From Deltaproteobacteria bacterium (GTDB lineage: Bacteria > Desulfobacterota > Desulfuromonadia > Geobacterales > Geobacteraceae): 57,692 nt of DNA. Location: NCBI GenBank assembly GCA_021848385.1, contig JAJZUQ010000013.1, positions 1-57,692 of the forward strand, in the 5' to 3' direction. Under the pieces are notes generated by a model. It was not told the DNA's origin. It saw only the letters and a list, made by a program, of their open reading frames with translations, and did not search any database. Below are positions 38,913 through 47,848 of this stretch, one piece after another. Numbering within the stretch: the stretch's first letter is position 1; each line of letters opens with the position of its first letter. The position numbers and the translations under genes were made by a program.

Positions 38913-39102
38913 AATCAGTGGGGGGTGAGTGTCCCGTGGAGCGAATGTGCCCGAGTGCCAGCCGCTGTAGGCGAAATTGAGCATAGACGGACGATCGTGT
39001 TTGAGCCCGCCAGGGCGAGTTGATCGGCCGGCGCTCAATAAGCCGTACAGCGGCGGCGCAAGGGGACTCTGAGCGCAACGGGGCGCTCACCCCTCACTGA
39101 TT
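38913..39102. mobile_element. 190-bp inverted-repeat element (MITE-like)
   Basis: Terminal arms of 25 bases (38913-38937 and 39078-39102), AATCAGTGGGGGGTGAG... and its near reverse complement, match at 22 of 25. Inside, GCCGCTGTAGGC pairs with GCCGTACAGCGGC and TTGAGC with GCTCAA, so the whole element can fold into one long hairpin. No coding frame. Resembles short repeat elements I recall from Geobacter intergenic regions. Confidence 0.6.
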
Positions 39103-39106
39103 CTCG

Positions 39107-40627
39107 TCAGCGGGTGAAAAACGGGGCGTGGTTCGAGGTGAAGAGCGGGGGGTCGCGTCTCAGGATGGAAGCGACGGCGGGGTCTCGCCTGAATTCGCTG
39201 GTCAGGAACCGCCGCACCTGCTTCCGGTCCCATCCCTGGGGATGGCGAAAACCGGTATAGAGGGAGAGGTCCGCTTCGTAGAACGGTTCGGTCTCGTACG
39301 CGGCTGAGTCATCCCCGCATACCGGCATGTTGAAAATCGCCAGATTGAGAAAACCGATTGACTCCCGGTGCCGGACCACGAACTCCAGGGTCCGCCTCGC
39401 GGCCGGTTCCGTCTCGGCGGGGGTGCCGAACAGCAGATAGAGATACACCCCGATCCCCGCTTCCCGCAGGCTCGTCAGCACCCGTGACGCCATCCCCAGA
39501 TCGATCCCCTTCCGCAGCCGGTCCAGCACCCCCTGATCTCCCGATTCCAGCCCGAGCTTGAGCATGACGCACCCCGAGCGTTTCAGCGCCCGGCAAAAAT
39601 CGGCATCCGCCAGCTCCTCTCTGAAACGGGCAAAGCCGTACCAGGGGGCCGGCAAGGGAGTGTCGATCAACCTGCGCAACAGCGCCGGGCTGATGGCGTT
39701 GTCCAGGAGATGGATGAGGGCCGGCCTCATTTCTGCGGACAGGGTCTGCAGGTCGTCCAGCACCTCCCCCACGGGGACGGGGTGGTACCGGTTTCCCTCG
39801 GCCCGTTCGGGGCAGAAGGAACAGTCGTTCCAGTAGCAGCCGCTGGCGGCGCTGTAGGGGAGGATGAAGCCGGGGGAGAGGTAGGCGTCCAGCGGCAGGG
39901 TGGCGTAATCGGGGGGAACATGCTGCCGACCCGCCCCGTCGACGCCGAACAGTTTCAGCAGAGGGACTTCCCCCGGGCCCGCCACCAAGTGGTCCACAAG
40001 ACCGCCGAAGGGGTTGCGCCAGCCGGGGCGCTTCATCCACGATGTCACCAGCCCGCCGCCGATAACGATGGTGAGCCCGGGGAACCGCTGCCTGATGTAT
40101 CCGATCATGGCGAAGGTGCACAACGCCTGCCCCAGGTAGTTGAGGGAGAAGCCGACCACCCGGACCGCTCCACCGTCCAGGTTATCCAGCAGTTCCGGCA
40201 GGCGCTTGCTGAAGTAGGGGTAGAAGGGATTCCGGTCGGGATGCTCCGCCGCCAGGAGCAGGTCTGCACTCCGAAGAGGGGAAAGGCGCGAATGCCCATA
40301 GTCCGCCAAGCTCACTACTGCGCCGTATTCCCGGGAAGAGACGGCGAGGACCCGGTTCACGTCCCTCACCGCCCGGGCGTAGCGGTCGGGTGAGCGGTAG
40401 GTCTGGGGGTCCCGCAGGGCGGCGACATTTGCCGGGAGGTTTTTCAACGCCCTGCGGCTCCAGGTATCGTCTGCGATTAACGGCCGTTCCATCAGGTAGA
40501 TGAGCCCTTCCAGATTGGCGTCCAGCAGACGGCAGGGGATGCCGTGGGCGCGGAGTACGGCCGAAAGGAGCGCAATGCCGGCCGGCGGCTCGCATGGTTT
40601 GGCAACGGGTGGTGAGATAAGGAGCAT
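39107..40627 (-). CDS. Radical SAM protein with B12-binding-like N-terminus
   Basis: 506 residues. The N-terminal 220 residues look like a cobalamin-binding (Rossmann) domain ('MLLISPPVAKPCEPPAGIALL', 'VVGFSLNYLGQALCTF', 'LTIVIGGGLVTSW'), lacking the D-x-H-x-x-G motif, so B12 may not be bound base-off. The radical SAM core follows with 'SGCYWNDCSFCPE', a C-x4-C-x2-C arrangement instead of C-x3-C-x2-C, and the TIM-barrel strands 'LKLGLESGDQGVLDRLRKG' and 'VYLYLLFGTPAET'. Function unknown; such proteins modify lipids, peptides or tetrapyrroles. It abuts the inverted-repeat element. Confidence 0.82.
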   Translation of the reverse strand: MLLISPPVAKPCEPPAGIALLSAVLRAHGIPCRLLDANLEGLIYLMERPLIADDTWSRRALKNLPANVAALRDPQTYRSPDRYARAVRDVNRVLAVSSREYGAVVSLADYGHSRLSPLRSADLLLAAEHPDRNPFYPYFSKRLPELLDNLDGGAVRVVGFSLNYLGQALCTFAMIGYIRQRFPGLTIVIGGGLVTSWMKRPGWRNPFGGLVDHLVAGPGEVPLLKLFGVDGAGRQHVPPDYATLPLDAYLSPGFILPYSAASGCYWNDCSFCPERAEGNRYHPVPVGEVLDDLQTLSAEMRPALIHLLDNAISPALLRRLIDTPLPAPWYGFARFREELADADFCRALKRSGCVMLKLGLESGDQGVLDRLRKGIDLGMASRVLTSLREAGIGVYLYLLFGTPAETEPAARRTLEFVVRHRESIGFLNLAIFNMPVCGDDSAAYETEPFYEADLSLYTGFRHPQGWDRKQVRRFLTSEFRRDPAVASILRRDPPLFTSNHAPFFTR

Positions 40628-40881
40628 GCCCCATTATGCGTCAGGGGAAACACCAAGGCAAGGGGATTGGCCCATTTGCCCAATCTCAGCCATTATTTAT
40701 CAGGTATATCCGGTATGGCGGTGAGAGGATGCGGCTTTCAGGGCAATACCCCCTGATGGAGCCGCGTTAGTTTCGCTTTGCGCGAGACAGGTTGACGCGC
40801 TCTGCCACATGTGAGACACTGACATGTTTGTGAGCCGGGATCGTGCTCCCGGCCACCCCACCTCTCTTCGAGGAGTCACCG
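40628..40881. other. Leader region of the acetate-kinase-like gene
   Basis: 254 bases. Two hairpins lie here: GCGGCT...CAGGG/CCCTG...AGCCGC (40731-40765) and GCCGGGA/TCCCGGC (40834-40853), the second just before the ribosome site GAGGAG. Possible structured leader; no riboswitch class recognised. Confidence 0.5.
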
Positions 40882-42144
40882 GTGCTTATCCTCACCCTCA
40901 ATTGCTGGAGCTATTCCGTCCGTTATCAGCTGTTCGACTGGAACGCCTACTCCGTCCTCGCCCATGGCGAAGTGGAACGAATCTCCATGGGCGGTACGAC
41001 CATCACCCACACAACGGGAAACGGGACCAGCTACCGCAGAGGATTTGAATGTCCCGATCACCGGGCCGGCATCGCCGCTATTCTGGCTGCCCTCACCGAC
41101 CCCGGCGCCGCAGTTATTTCCAACCTGCGGGATATTACGGCCATCGGCCACCGGGTTGTGCATGGCGGAGACACCTTCACCCATTCCACACTCCTCGACG
41201 GCGAAGTCCTGGCCGCCATCCGCGAAGCGCAGCAACTGGCACCGCTCCATAACGCCCCCAACATCGCCGGCATCGAAGCGGCCCGCTCCCTCTTCCCCCA
41301 TATTCCCCACGTAGCAATTTTCGACACCGCTTTTCACCAGACCATGCCGGAACATGCCTATCTTTACCCCCTGCCGATGGATTGGTACACGCAGCACGGT
41401 GTCCGGCGCTACGGATTTCACGGCCCCCCCCATCTCTACCTTTCCCGGCGGGCCGCCCTGCTTCTCAATAAACGTCCGGCCGACTGCAACCTGGTAACCA
41501 TCCATCTCAGCAAGGGTGTTTCCCTCTGTGCCATAAGAAACGGCTGTTCCGTCGATACCAGCATGGGACTGACCCCCCTGGAAGGGGCAATCATGGATAC
41601 CCGCTGCGGCGACATCGATCCCGGCATCCCCCCTTTCATCATTGAGGAAGGGAATCTCACCGCCCGGAGCATGGACAACATCCTCAACCAGAAAAGCGGC
41701 ATGGCCGGCATCACCGGCAGCGTTGCCGACAGACATCAGGTACAGGAAAGGGCCGCAGCAGGTGACGAGCGGTGTCTGCTCGCCCTGAAGATGCAAAGTT
41801 ACCGCCTGCGCAAGTACATCGGCTCCTACATCGCCGCCGTCGGCCAACTGGATGCCGTGGTCTTTACTGCCGACAGCGGAGAGACAGGATGGCTGCTGAG
41901 GGAGATGACCCTGCAAGGCCTGGAATGTTTCGGCATCGCCATGGACAGTGACCGGAACCGTTCAGCCCTAGGCGACGAGAAGGAATGGTGCATTTCACGT
42001 GACGAATCGAAGGTCAGAATACTCGTCATCCCGGCAAAAGAAGAGCTGGTCTTTGTTGAAGACGTAGCAGCCATAATCGCGGGTCACCTTCCTGACTCCC
42101 TCACCTACGATTATCGGTTCGCCCGCACGCGGGAAAGTCAATAA
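40882..42144 (+). CDS. Divergent acetate/butyrate kinase family protein
   Basis: 420 residues from GTG at 40882 (GAGGAG 7-8 bases upstream; a longer frame adds 13 residues). The family framework is clear: 'HRVVHGGDTF', 'IFDTAFHQTMP', 'RRYGFHGPPHLY', 'DTSMGLTPLEGAIMDTRCGDIDPG' and 'AGITGSVADRHQVQ'. Several conserved loops differ: N-C-G-S-S-S is N-C-W-S-Y-S, H-L-G-N-G-A-S is H-L-S-K-G-V-S, and F-T-A-G-I-G-E-N is F-T-A-D-S-G-E-T. These are the nucleotide-binding glycines. Active kinase on acetate is therefore doubtful; it may act on another acid or be regulatory. It lies 86 bases before ptsP in the same direction. Confidence 0.8.
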   Translation: MLILTLNCWSYSVRYQLFDWNAYSVLAHGEVERISMGGTTITHTTGNGTSYRRGFECPDHRAGIAAILAALTDPGAAVISNLRDITAIGHRVVHGGDTFTHSTLLDGEVLAAIREAQQLAPLHNAPNIAGIEAARSLFPHIPHVAIFDTAFHQTMPEHAYLYPLPMDWYTQHGVRRYGFHGPPHLYLSRRAALLLNKRPADCNLVTIHLSKGVSLCAIRNGCSVDTSMGLTPLEGAIMDTRCGDIDPGIPPFIIEEGNLTARSMDNILNQKSGMAGITGSVADRHQVQERAAAGDERCLLALKMQSYRLRKYIGSYIAAVGQLDAVVFTADSGETGWLLREMTLQGLECFGIAMDSDRNRSALGDEKEWCISRDESKVRILVIPAKEELVFVEDVAAIIAGHLPDSLTYDYRFARTRESQ

Positions 42145-42229
42145 TGTAAAAAAAAATTTGACAACCTTTCGTTTTGACGATCGTTGGACTATACTTATTG
42201 ACGGTAATCTTGCAGGCAAAGGGGCCTGA

Positions 42230-44581
42230 ATGGTCGAACCACGACAGGAAAGTCTGGGATTGCGCACGCTGGAGGATATCAGCGGACTGATCCTCCATTC
42301 CCATGATCTGCAGGAGACCCTCGACAATATCGTCGCCCTTGTTGCCCGGCGGATGGACTCGGACGTCTGCTCCATCTATCTTCTGGAAGACGACGGAGAA
42401 ACCCTTCGCCTTGCCGCAACCAAGGGGCTCTCCCGAAATTCGGTCGGCAAGATCACCATGAAGACCTCGGAAGGTCTCACCGGCCTCGTCATCGAACAGA
42501 AGGGGGTCGTTGCCATCGAGGACGCCCCGGCCCACCCCCGCTACAAGTACTTCAGGGAAACCAGGGAGGAGAAATTCCTCTCCTTTCTCGGCATCCCCCT
42601 CTTCGAGCGAAAGACCCCGGTCGGGGTCATCGTCGTACAGACCCGGGAGACACGAGTTTTCACCCCCGCTGAAATAAGCACCATCACCACCATCGCCTAC
42701 CAGATAGCCAGCATTGTCATCAACGCCAAACTCCTCGACTCCGTCCGCCGCAAGGAGGAGGAACGGGCATTCTTCCAGCAGGAACTGGAGCGAATGAGGG
42801 CTGCAGGCCTCATCAAGGAAGAGAAGGGGAGTCCGACCCGGAAGAAAAAAGGGCGCCAACACTTCTCCCTGATCGGAGTTGCCGCTTCCCCCGGCTTCTG
42901 CTGGGGAAAGATATACATTCTCAACCAACGCACCAATCATGCCGGGGTTGAACTTGAAACCGCCCTGCCCCGGGAGGAAGAACACAAACGCTTCCTGCTT
43001 GCCCTGGAAAAGACCAAAATCCAGACCCTCTACATGGAAAAGCGGGTTGGCGATATGCTGTCGAAGGAAGATGCATCCATCTTTCACACTCACCTCATGA
43101 TCATGGAGGACCGGGGCTTTCTCGGCAAGGTGAACGACCTCATCGACAAGGGGGCCAGCGCCGGCCAGGCTGTCCGGAAGGCAGTGGAAAACTACGTGCA
43201 GGCCTTCGCCCAGATGGATGATCCCTACCTGCGGGAGCGTTCGGCGGACATGGAGGATATCGGCCGCAGAATCAACAGTGCCCTCGACGGTTCAGAGCGC
43301 CGCGAACGGCTGCGGGAGAAACGGATCATCGTGGCCCGGGACATCTATCCGTCGGACATGGCAACCCTCGACCACGACAAGATCCTCGGCATCATCACTG
43401 AAAACGGTGATGTCACCTCTCATGCTGCCATCATGGCCAGGTCCCTCGGCATTCCCGCCGTGCTCGGAGTCCTCGACCTGATCAAACAGATCGGCCTGCG
43501 GGACGAAGTGATCATCGACGGCAATTCAGGCCATATCTACGTCAACCCGGACGACAAGATCAGGGGTGAATATGAGCGTTTGCAGCGGGACCACGGTGTG
43601 CGCCAGCGGGAACTTGAAGAACTCCGCGACCTGCCGGCAGAGACCACCGATGGAGTGAGGGTAAGCCTCCGGGCCAACATCGGACTCCTCTCCGACATCC
43701 GCGTCGCCCTCGCCAACGGCGCCGAGGGGGTGGGCCTCTACCGCACCGAGTTCCCGTTCATGACGCGCAAAGCATTCCCCAGCCGGATCGAACAGCAGGT
43801 CCTCTACATGAAGATGCTGGAAGGGTTCGCCGGCCTGCCGGTGAATATCCGGACCCTGGATATTGGCGGCGACAAGGGGCTCCCCTACTTTACGTATCCA
43901 AAGGAAGACAACCCGTTCATGGGATGGCGTTCCATCAGGGTCTCCCTCGACCTGCAGGATATCTTCCGCGAGCAGTTGGCGGGGATTCTTCTCGCCTCTC
44001 CCCACGGCAAGGCCAGCCTCATGTTCCCCATGGTTTCAGGTGTGGACGAGATTCGGACCGTCAAACAGATCCTGGCAGATGTCAAGGCGGAACTGGAGCG
44101 CGCGGGAAAACCGTTCGACAACTCAATCCGCACCGGCATCATGGTAGAACTGCCCGCGGCAGTCCAGATCGCCGATCTGCTGATACGTGAGGTGGACTAC
44201 TTCAGCATCGGCACCAACGACCTGATCCAGTACACCCTTGCCGCGGACCGGAACAACCCCAAGGTGAAACAGTACTACGACCCCTACCACCCGGCCATCC
44301 TCCACTCCATCAAGCGGGTGGCCGACGTGGGCAGGGCCGCCGGCAAGCAGGTCTCACTCTGCGGCGAGATGGCCGCCGAACCGATCAACGCCCTCCTCCT
44401 CCTCGGCCTCGGGATAACCGATTTCAGCCTCTCCGCCCCCTACATCCCGCTCGTCAAGCAGGCCATCCGCAAGGCAAGTCTGACCTTCGCCCGGGAAATG
44501 GCCATGACGGTACTGACCATGGAAAGCAGTCGCGACATCAGGACATACCTGATGGAGCAGCAGGCCGCCCTGGGGATATGA
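42230..44581 (+). CDS. ptsP: PtsP: GAF-domain phosphoenolpyruvate-protein phosphotransferase (EI-Ntr)
   Basis: This 783-residue protein has a GAF domain (about 15-165), a PEP-utilising N-terminal domain, the phospho-His domain with His398 in 'GDVTSHAAIMARSLGIPAVLG', and a C-terminal PEP-binding barrel ('GLYRTEFPFMTRKAFPS', 'TLDIGGDKGLPYF', 'SIGTNDLIQYTLAADRNNPKV', 'SLCGEMAAEP'). EI-Ntr passes phosphate from PEP to NPr and EIIA-Ntr, regulating nitrogen and potassium use; those partners are not encoded here. AAAGGGG lies 6-7 bases before the ATG. A poly-A/TTGACA stretch upstream may hold a promoter, but the -10 spacing is poor. Confidence 0.93.
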   Translation: MVEPRQESLGLRTLEDISGLILHSHDLQETLDNIVALVARRMDSDVCSIYLLEDDGETLRLAATKGLSRNSVGKITMKTSEGLTGLVIEQKGVVAIEDAPAHPRYKYFRETREEKFLSFLGIPLFERKTPVGVIVVQTRETRVFTPAEISTITTIAYQIASIVINAKLLDSVRRKEEERAFFQQELERMRAAGLIKEEKGSPTRKKKGRQHFSLIGVAASPGFCWGKIYILNQRTNHAGVELETALPREEEHKRFLLALEKTKIQTLYMEKRVGDMLSKEDASIFHTHLMIMEDRGFLGKVNDLIDKGASAGQAVRKAVENYVQAFAQMDDPYLRERSADMEDIGRRINSALDGSERRERLREKRIIVARDIYPSDMATLDHDKILGIITENGDVTSHAAIMARSLGIPAVLGVLDLIKQIGLRDEVIIDGNSGHIYVNPDDKIRGEYERLQRDHGVRQRELEELRDLPAETTDGVRVSLRANIGLLSDIRVALANGAEGVGLYRTEFPFMTRKAFPSRIEQQVLYMKMLEGFAGLPVNIRTLDIGGDKGLPYFTYPKEDNPFMGWRSIRVSLDLQDIFREQLAGILLASPHGKASLMFPMVSGVDEIRTVKQILADVKAELERAGKPFDNSIRTGIMVELPAAVQIADLLIREVDYFSIGTNDLIQYTLAADRNNPKVKQYYDPYHPAILHSIKRVADVGRAAGKQVSLCGEMAAEPINALLLLGLGITDFSLSAPYIPLVKQAIRKASLTFAREMAMTVLTMESSRDIRTYLMEQQAALGI

Positions 44582-44770
44582 TTCTCCTGCCATATAGCCA
44601 CATGCCGTCCGTAACCCTGCCAAATAACAGCAACTCTATCGTTATTACCCGTTCGATTACTCCTCTATCCCCGAATTCACCCCCCCGCCACACTTCGTCA
44701 CCGGCTCCAAACAGCCAATCGGTGACTCCGGATGCATTTGCACCCGTCAAATTACCTGAAAATAATTAAT

Positions 44771-44786
44771 AGGCAGCAATCTTGCA
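44771..44786 (+). promoter_or_regulatory. Candidate sigma-54 promoter of the hydrogenase operon
   Basis: AGGCAGCAATCTTGCA: GG and GC 10 bases apart, TTGCA matches the -12 box fully, and three mismatches lie in the -24 half. Predicted start near 44797, about 70 bases before the first gene. Confidence 0.5.
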
Positions 44787-44869
44787 TCCCTACCCCCAGG
44801 AACAGAGCTGTCAGGGATAATTTGACCCTGGACAGGCTCCCCATCTCACCTGTCTGAGAAAGGCCGGTT

Positions 44870-45862
44870 ATGTCAGACAAACCGAAACTCGCCATGTTCT
44901 GGGGCGCATCGTGCGGGGGCTGTGAAATTGCCCTCGTTAACCTGCACGAACGGTTACTCGACATAGACGAGGCCTTCGATTTCATGTTCTGCCCCTGCCT
45001 CATGGACACCAAACTGCGCGATATCGAAGCGTTGCCCGACCGGGGGATCGCCCTGACCCTCTTCAACGGCGCAATCCGTAACGCCGAAAACGAGGAGATG
45101 GCCCATCTCATGAGGCGCAAGTCCCAGTTCCTCATCGCCTTCGGCGCCTGCGCCAAAGGGGGCTCCATACCGGCCCTCTCCAACCTCCATGCCTCGGTGG
45201 ACCACTTTGCCAGCATCTATCTGGACAATCCCACCGTGGAGAATCACAGCCTCATCTTCCCCCAGACCAAGACCTCCATGCCGGAGGGAGATCTCCAGCT
45301 GCCCGCCTTTTACGGCAGGGTGAAGAGCCTCTCCCAAGTGGTCGATGTGGACTACTTCATCCCCGGCTGCCCTCCCGAACCCCACCAGATATGGAACGTC
45401 ATAGAACTGGTGCTTCGGGGAGGCTCCCTCCCCCCCCGGGGGAGCGTACTCGGCGCCGGGCAGGCCACGGTCTGCGAGGAATGCGGCCGCCGCAAGGAAG
45501 ACAAGAAAATCACGCGCTTTTACCGGACTTGGGAAATCATCCCCGACACCGAGCGATGCCTACTGGAGCAGGGGCTTGTCTGCATGGGGATTGCCACGCG
45601 GGAAGGCTGCGGCGCTCTCTGCCCCCAAGCCAACATGCCCTGTTCCGGATGTTACGGTGCTCCGGAAGGGGTGCTCGATCAGGGGGCGAAGATGGTCGCG
45701 GCCCTCGGCTCCATCATTGACATCGACGCCTTGAAGGGGCTGCCGGAGAGTGAGATTACCGCGCACATCGACAAGGTGCTCTGCTCCATCCCCGATTACG
45801 CGGGTACTTTCTACAAGTTCACGCTGGCGGAATCACTGCTGAAAGGTACGGTCAGGAGATAA
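44870..45862 (+). CDS. mvhG: [NiFe]-hydrogenase small subunit, MvhG-like
   Basis: 330 residues. The proximal cluster motif is 'ASCGGCEIALVNLHE', followed by 'AFGACAKGGSIPAL' and 'GCPPEPHQIWN', the ligand set of the small-subunit fold. The C-terminal extension (about 200-330) adds cysteines in 'CEECGRRKEDKKI' and 'CGALCPQANMPCSGC', likely for two more Fe-S clusters. Group 3c/Mvh small subunits pass electrons from the NiFe site to MvhD/HdrA. No Tat signal, so cytoplasmic. First gene of the mvhGA-protease-hdrA-mvhD-tusA operon. Confidence 0.88.
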   Translation: MSDKPKLAMFWGASCGGCEIALVNLHERLLDIDEAFDFMFCPCLMDTKLRDIEALPDRGIALTLFNGAIRNAENEEMAHLMRRKSQFLIAFGACAKGGSIPALSNLHASVDHFASIYLDNPTVENHSLIFPQTKTSMPEGDLQLPAFYGRVKSLSQVVDVDYFIPGCPPEPHQIWNVIELVLRGGSLPPRGSVLGAGQATVCEECGRRKEDKKITRFYRTWEIIPDTERCLLEQGLVCMGIATREGCGALCPQANMPCSGCYGAPEGVLDQGAKMVAALGSIIDIDALKGLPESEITAHIDKVLCSIPDYAGTFYKFTLAESLLKGTVRR

Positions 45863-45863
45863 C

Positions 45864-47360
45864 GTGGAGCGGATAAGCATCGACCCCATAACCCGCCTGG
45901 AAGGGCACGGCAGAATAGAAATTTTCCTCGACGACGCGGGGAATGTGGCCAACGCCTATTTTCAGGTCCCCGAACTGCGGGGATTCGAACAATTCTGCAT
46001 CGGCCGGCTGGCCGAGGAGATGCCGATCATAACCAACCGGATCTGCGGTGTCTGTCCCGAAGCCCACCACATGGCATCGGTCAAGGCCCTCGACGACCTC
46101 TTCGCGGTAGAACCGCCGCCGGCCGCGCGAAAAATTCGCGAACTGCTCTACATGGCATTCTTCGTCACCGACCACACCACCCATTTTTACGCCCTCGGCG
46201 GCCCCGACTTCATCGTCGGTCCCGACGCTCCCCCGGGGGAGCGGAACATTCTCGGCGTGGCCCGCAAGGTGGGGCTCGACATCGCCCGACAGGTTATCGG
46301 CTGTCGGTCCCGCAATCATCACATCATCCAGCTCCTGAGCGGACGGGGAATCCACCCGGTGGCAGGAGTGCCGGGAGGGTGGAGCCGACAGGTGACCTCG
46401 GCCGAGCAAGCGGAGATCGTCGAGGCAGCCCGGCAGAACGTGGAATTCGCCCTCTTCACCCTGCAGCTGTTCGCCGACATCGTGCTCGCCAATCCGGTCT
46501 ACCGGGAGCTCGTCACCTCGGACCTCTATCTCCACCGCACCTACTCCATGGGAACAGTGGATGGGGAGCGGCGGGGCAATTTCTACGACGGCCTCGTCCG
46601 GGTGGTGGATCCCGACGGGAATGAACTGGTTACCTACCCCCCCTCCTCCTACATGGACCATATCGCCGAACGGGTCGAACCCTGGACCTATCTCAAGTTC
46701 CCCTACCTGAAAAACGTCGGCTGGAAGGGGTTCGTAGACGGCCCAGAGAGCGGTGTCTATACCGCAACGCCCCTGAGCCGGTTGAACGTTGCTGACGGCA
46801 TGGCGACCCCCCTGGCACAGGAGCACTTCGACCGGTTGTTTGCCACCTTCGGCAGCACGAAAAACGACAAGGGACGCTACCAGCCGGTGCACCATCGCCT
46901 CGCCACCCACTGGGCCCGGCTCGTGGAACTTCTCTATGCCGCCGAGAGGATGCTGGAACTTGCCGAAGACCCGGAAATCATCTCGCCACACGTACGCACC
47001 ATCCCCGACCCGCGCGGCATAAAAGGGTCCGGCATCGGCTCGGTGGAGGCTCCTCGCGGCACCCTCACCCACCATTACGTCACCGACAAGCGCGGAGTGC
47101 TCCAGCAGGTGAATCTTATCGTCGGCACCACCAATAACTACGCTCCCATGGCCATGTCGGTAAAGCGGGCGGCCGAGGGACTCATCAAGGGGGGAGTGGT
47201 TATCGAAGAGGGGCTCCTCAACCGGATCGAGATGGCCTTCCGTCTCTACGACCCCTGTCTTTCTTGCGCCACCCATGCCCTTCCCGGCCAGATGCCGTTT
47301 CGGCTCCTTATCCGCGACCCACAGGGTACTATCCTTCGGGAACTGGGGAGAAAGCCATGA
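45864..47360 (+). CDS. mvhA: [NiFe]-hydrogenase large subunit, MvhA-like
   Basis: 498 residues with the L1 motif 'RICGVCPEAHH' (about 53-63) and the C-terminal L2 motif 'DPCLSCATH' followed by about 27 residues ('ALPGQMPFRLLI...'), the extension a maturation endopeptidase may cut after His. The Cys pairs hold the Ni-Fe centre where H2 is cleaved. The gene begins one base after mvhG's stop and overlaps the protease gene by 4 bases. Group 3 cytoplasmic bidirectional-type; electrons go through MvhG to MvhD and HdrA. Confidence 0.92.
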   Translation: MERISIDPITRLEGHGRIEIFLDDAGNVANAYFQVPELRGFEQFCIGRLAEEMPIITNRICGVCPEAHHMASVKALDDLFAVEPPPAARKIRELLYMAFFVTDHTTHFYALGGPDFIVGPDAPPGERNILGVARKVGLDIARQVIGCRSRNHHIIQLLSGRGIHPVAGVPGGWSRQVTSAEQAEIVEAARQNVEFALFTLQLFADIVLANPVYRELVTSDLYLHRTYSMGTVDGERRGNFYDGLVRVVDPDGNELVTYPPSSYMDHIAERVEPWTYLKFPYLKNVGWKGFVDGPESGVYTATPLSRLNVADGMATPLAQEHFDRLFATFGSTKNDKGRYQPVHHRLATHWARLVELLYAAERMLELAEDPEIISPHVRTIPDPRGIKGSGIGSVEAPRGTLTHHYVTDKRGVLQQVNLIVGTTNNYAPMAMSVKRAAEGLIKGGVVIEEGLLNRIEMAFRLYDPCLSCATHALPGQMPFRLLIRDPQGTILRELGRKP

Positions 47361-47848
47361 CGACCACCGAGAAAGCGACCATTATCGGCATAGGCAACCC
47401 TCTGCTCACGGACGACGCCGTCGGAATCGCCACTGTACGCCGGTTGCAGGAAACTCTGGGGGGGCGAGACGATATCGTGCTCCAGGAACTCTATACCGGC
47501 GGCATCCGGCTCATGGAAGCAATGGCGGGCTTCGACAGGGCGTGGGTGGTGGATGCCATGGTGACCGGCACCGTTCCCCCCGGCACGCTCCGCCGATTTT
47601 CGCCGGCCGACTTCGTCGCCACCCGACATGCCGCATCGAGCCACGACACCGACCTGGCCACGGCGCTCGAAACGGCGCGTCTCCTCGGCATCCGGCTCCC
47701 CCGCGAGATCACGATCTGGGGGGTGGAAGCGGCGGAAGTGGGCCAGTTCGGCGAAACCCTCACCCCCGCCCTGACCATGGCTGTACCACAGGTCATCGCC
47801 GGCATTCTCGGTGAACTGTCGGCCGTCGGGAGGTCATCATGCGTGTAG
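47357..47848 (+). CDS. Hydrogenase maturation protease (HyaD/HycI family)
   Basis: 163 residues: 'IIGIGNPLLTDDAVGIATVRRL' with the Asp used for nickel sensing, 'LYTGGIRLMEAMAGFDRAWVVDAM' and 'ASSHDTDLATALETARL', the His-containing segment typical of these endopeptidases. It should remove the C-terminal tail of MvhA once Ni is inserted. It overlaps mvhA by 4 bases (ATGA) and hdrA by 10, so it is translated with both. Start at 47357 follows from the overlap and 'GGGGAGAAAGCC' upstream. Confidence 0.88.
   Translation: MTTTEKATIIGIGNPLLTDDAVGIATVRRLQETLGGRDDIVLQELYTGGIRLMEAMAGFDRAWVVDAMVTGTVPPGTLRRFSPADFVATRHAASSHDTDLATALETARLLGIRLPREITIWGVEAAEVGQFGETLTPALTMAVPQVIAGILGELSAVGRSSCV

Noticed and set aside
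40731..40853. Possible riboswitch before the acetate-kinase-like gene
   Set aside because: Two hairpins are present but no conserved core of a known class (GEMM, TPP, cobalamin) could be recognised.
45852..47276. 474-aa open frame on the minus strand
   Set aside because: Antisense of mvhA, which carries both nickel-binding motifs.
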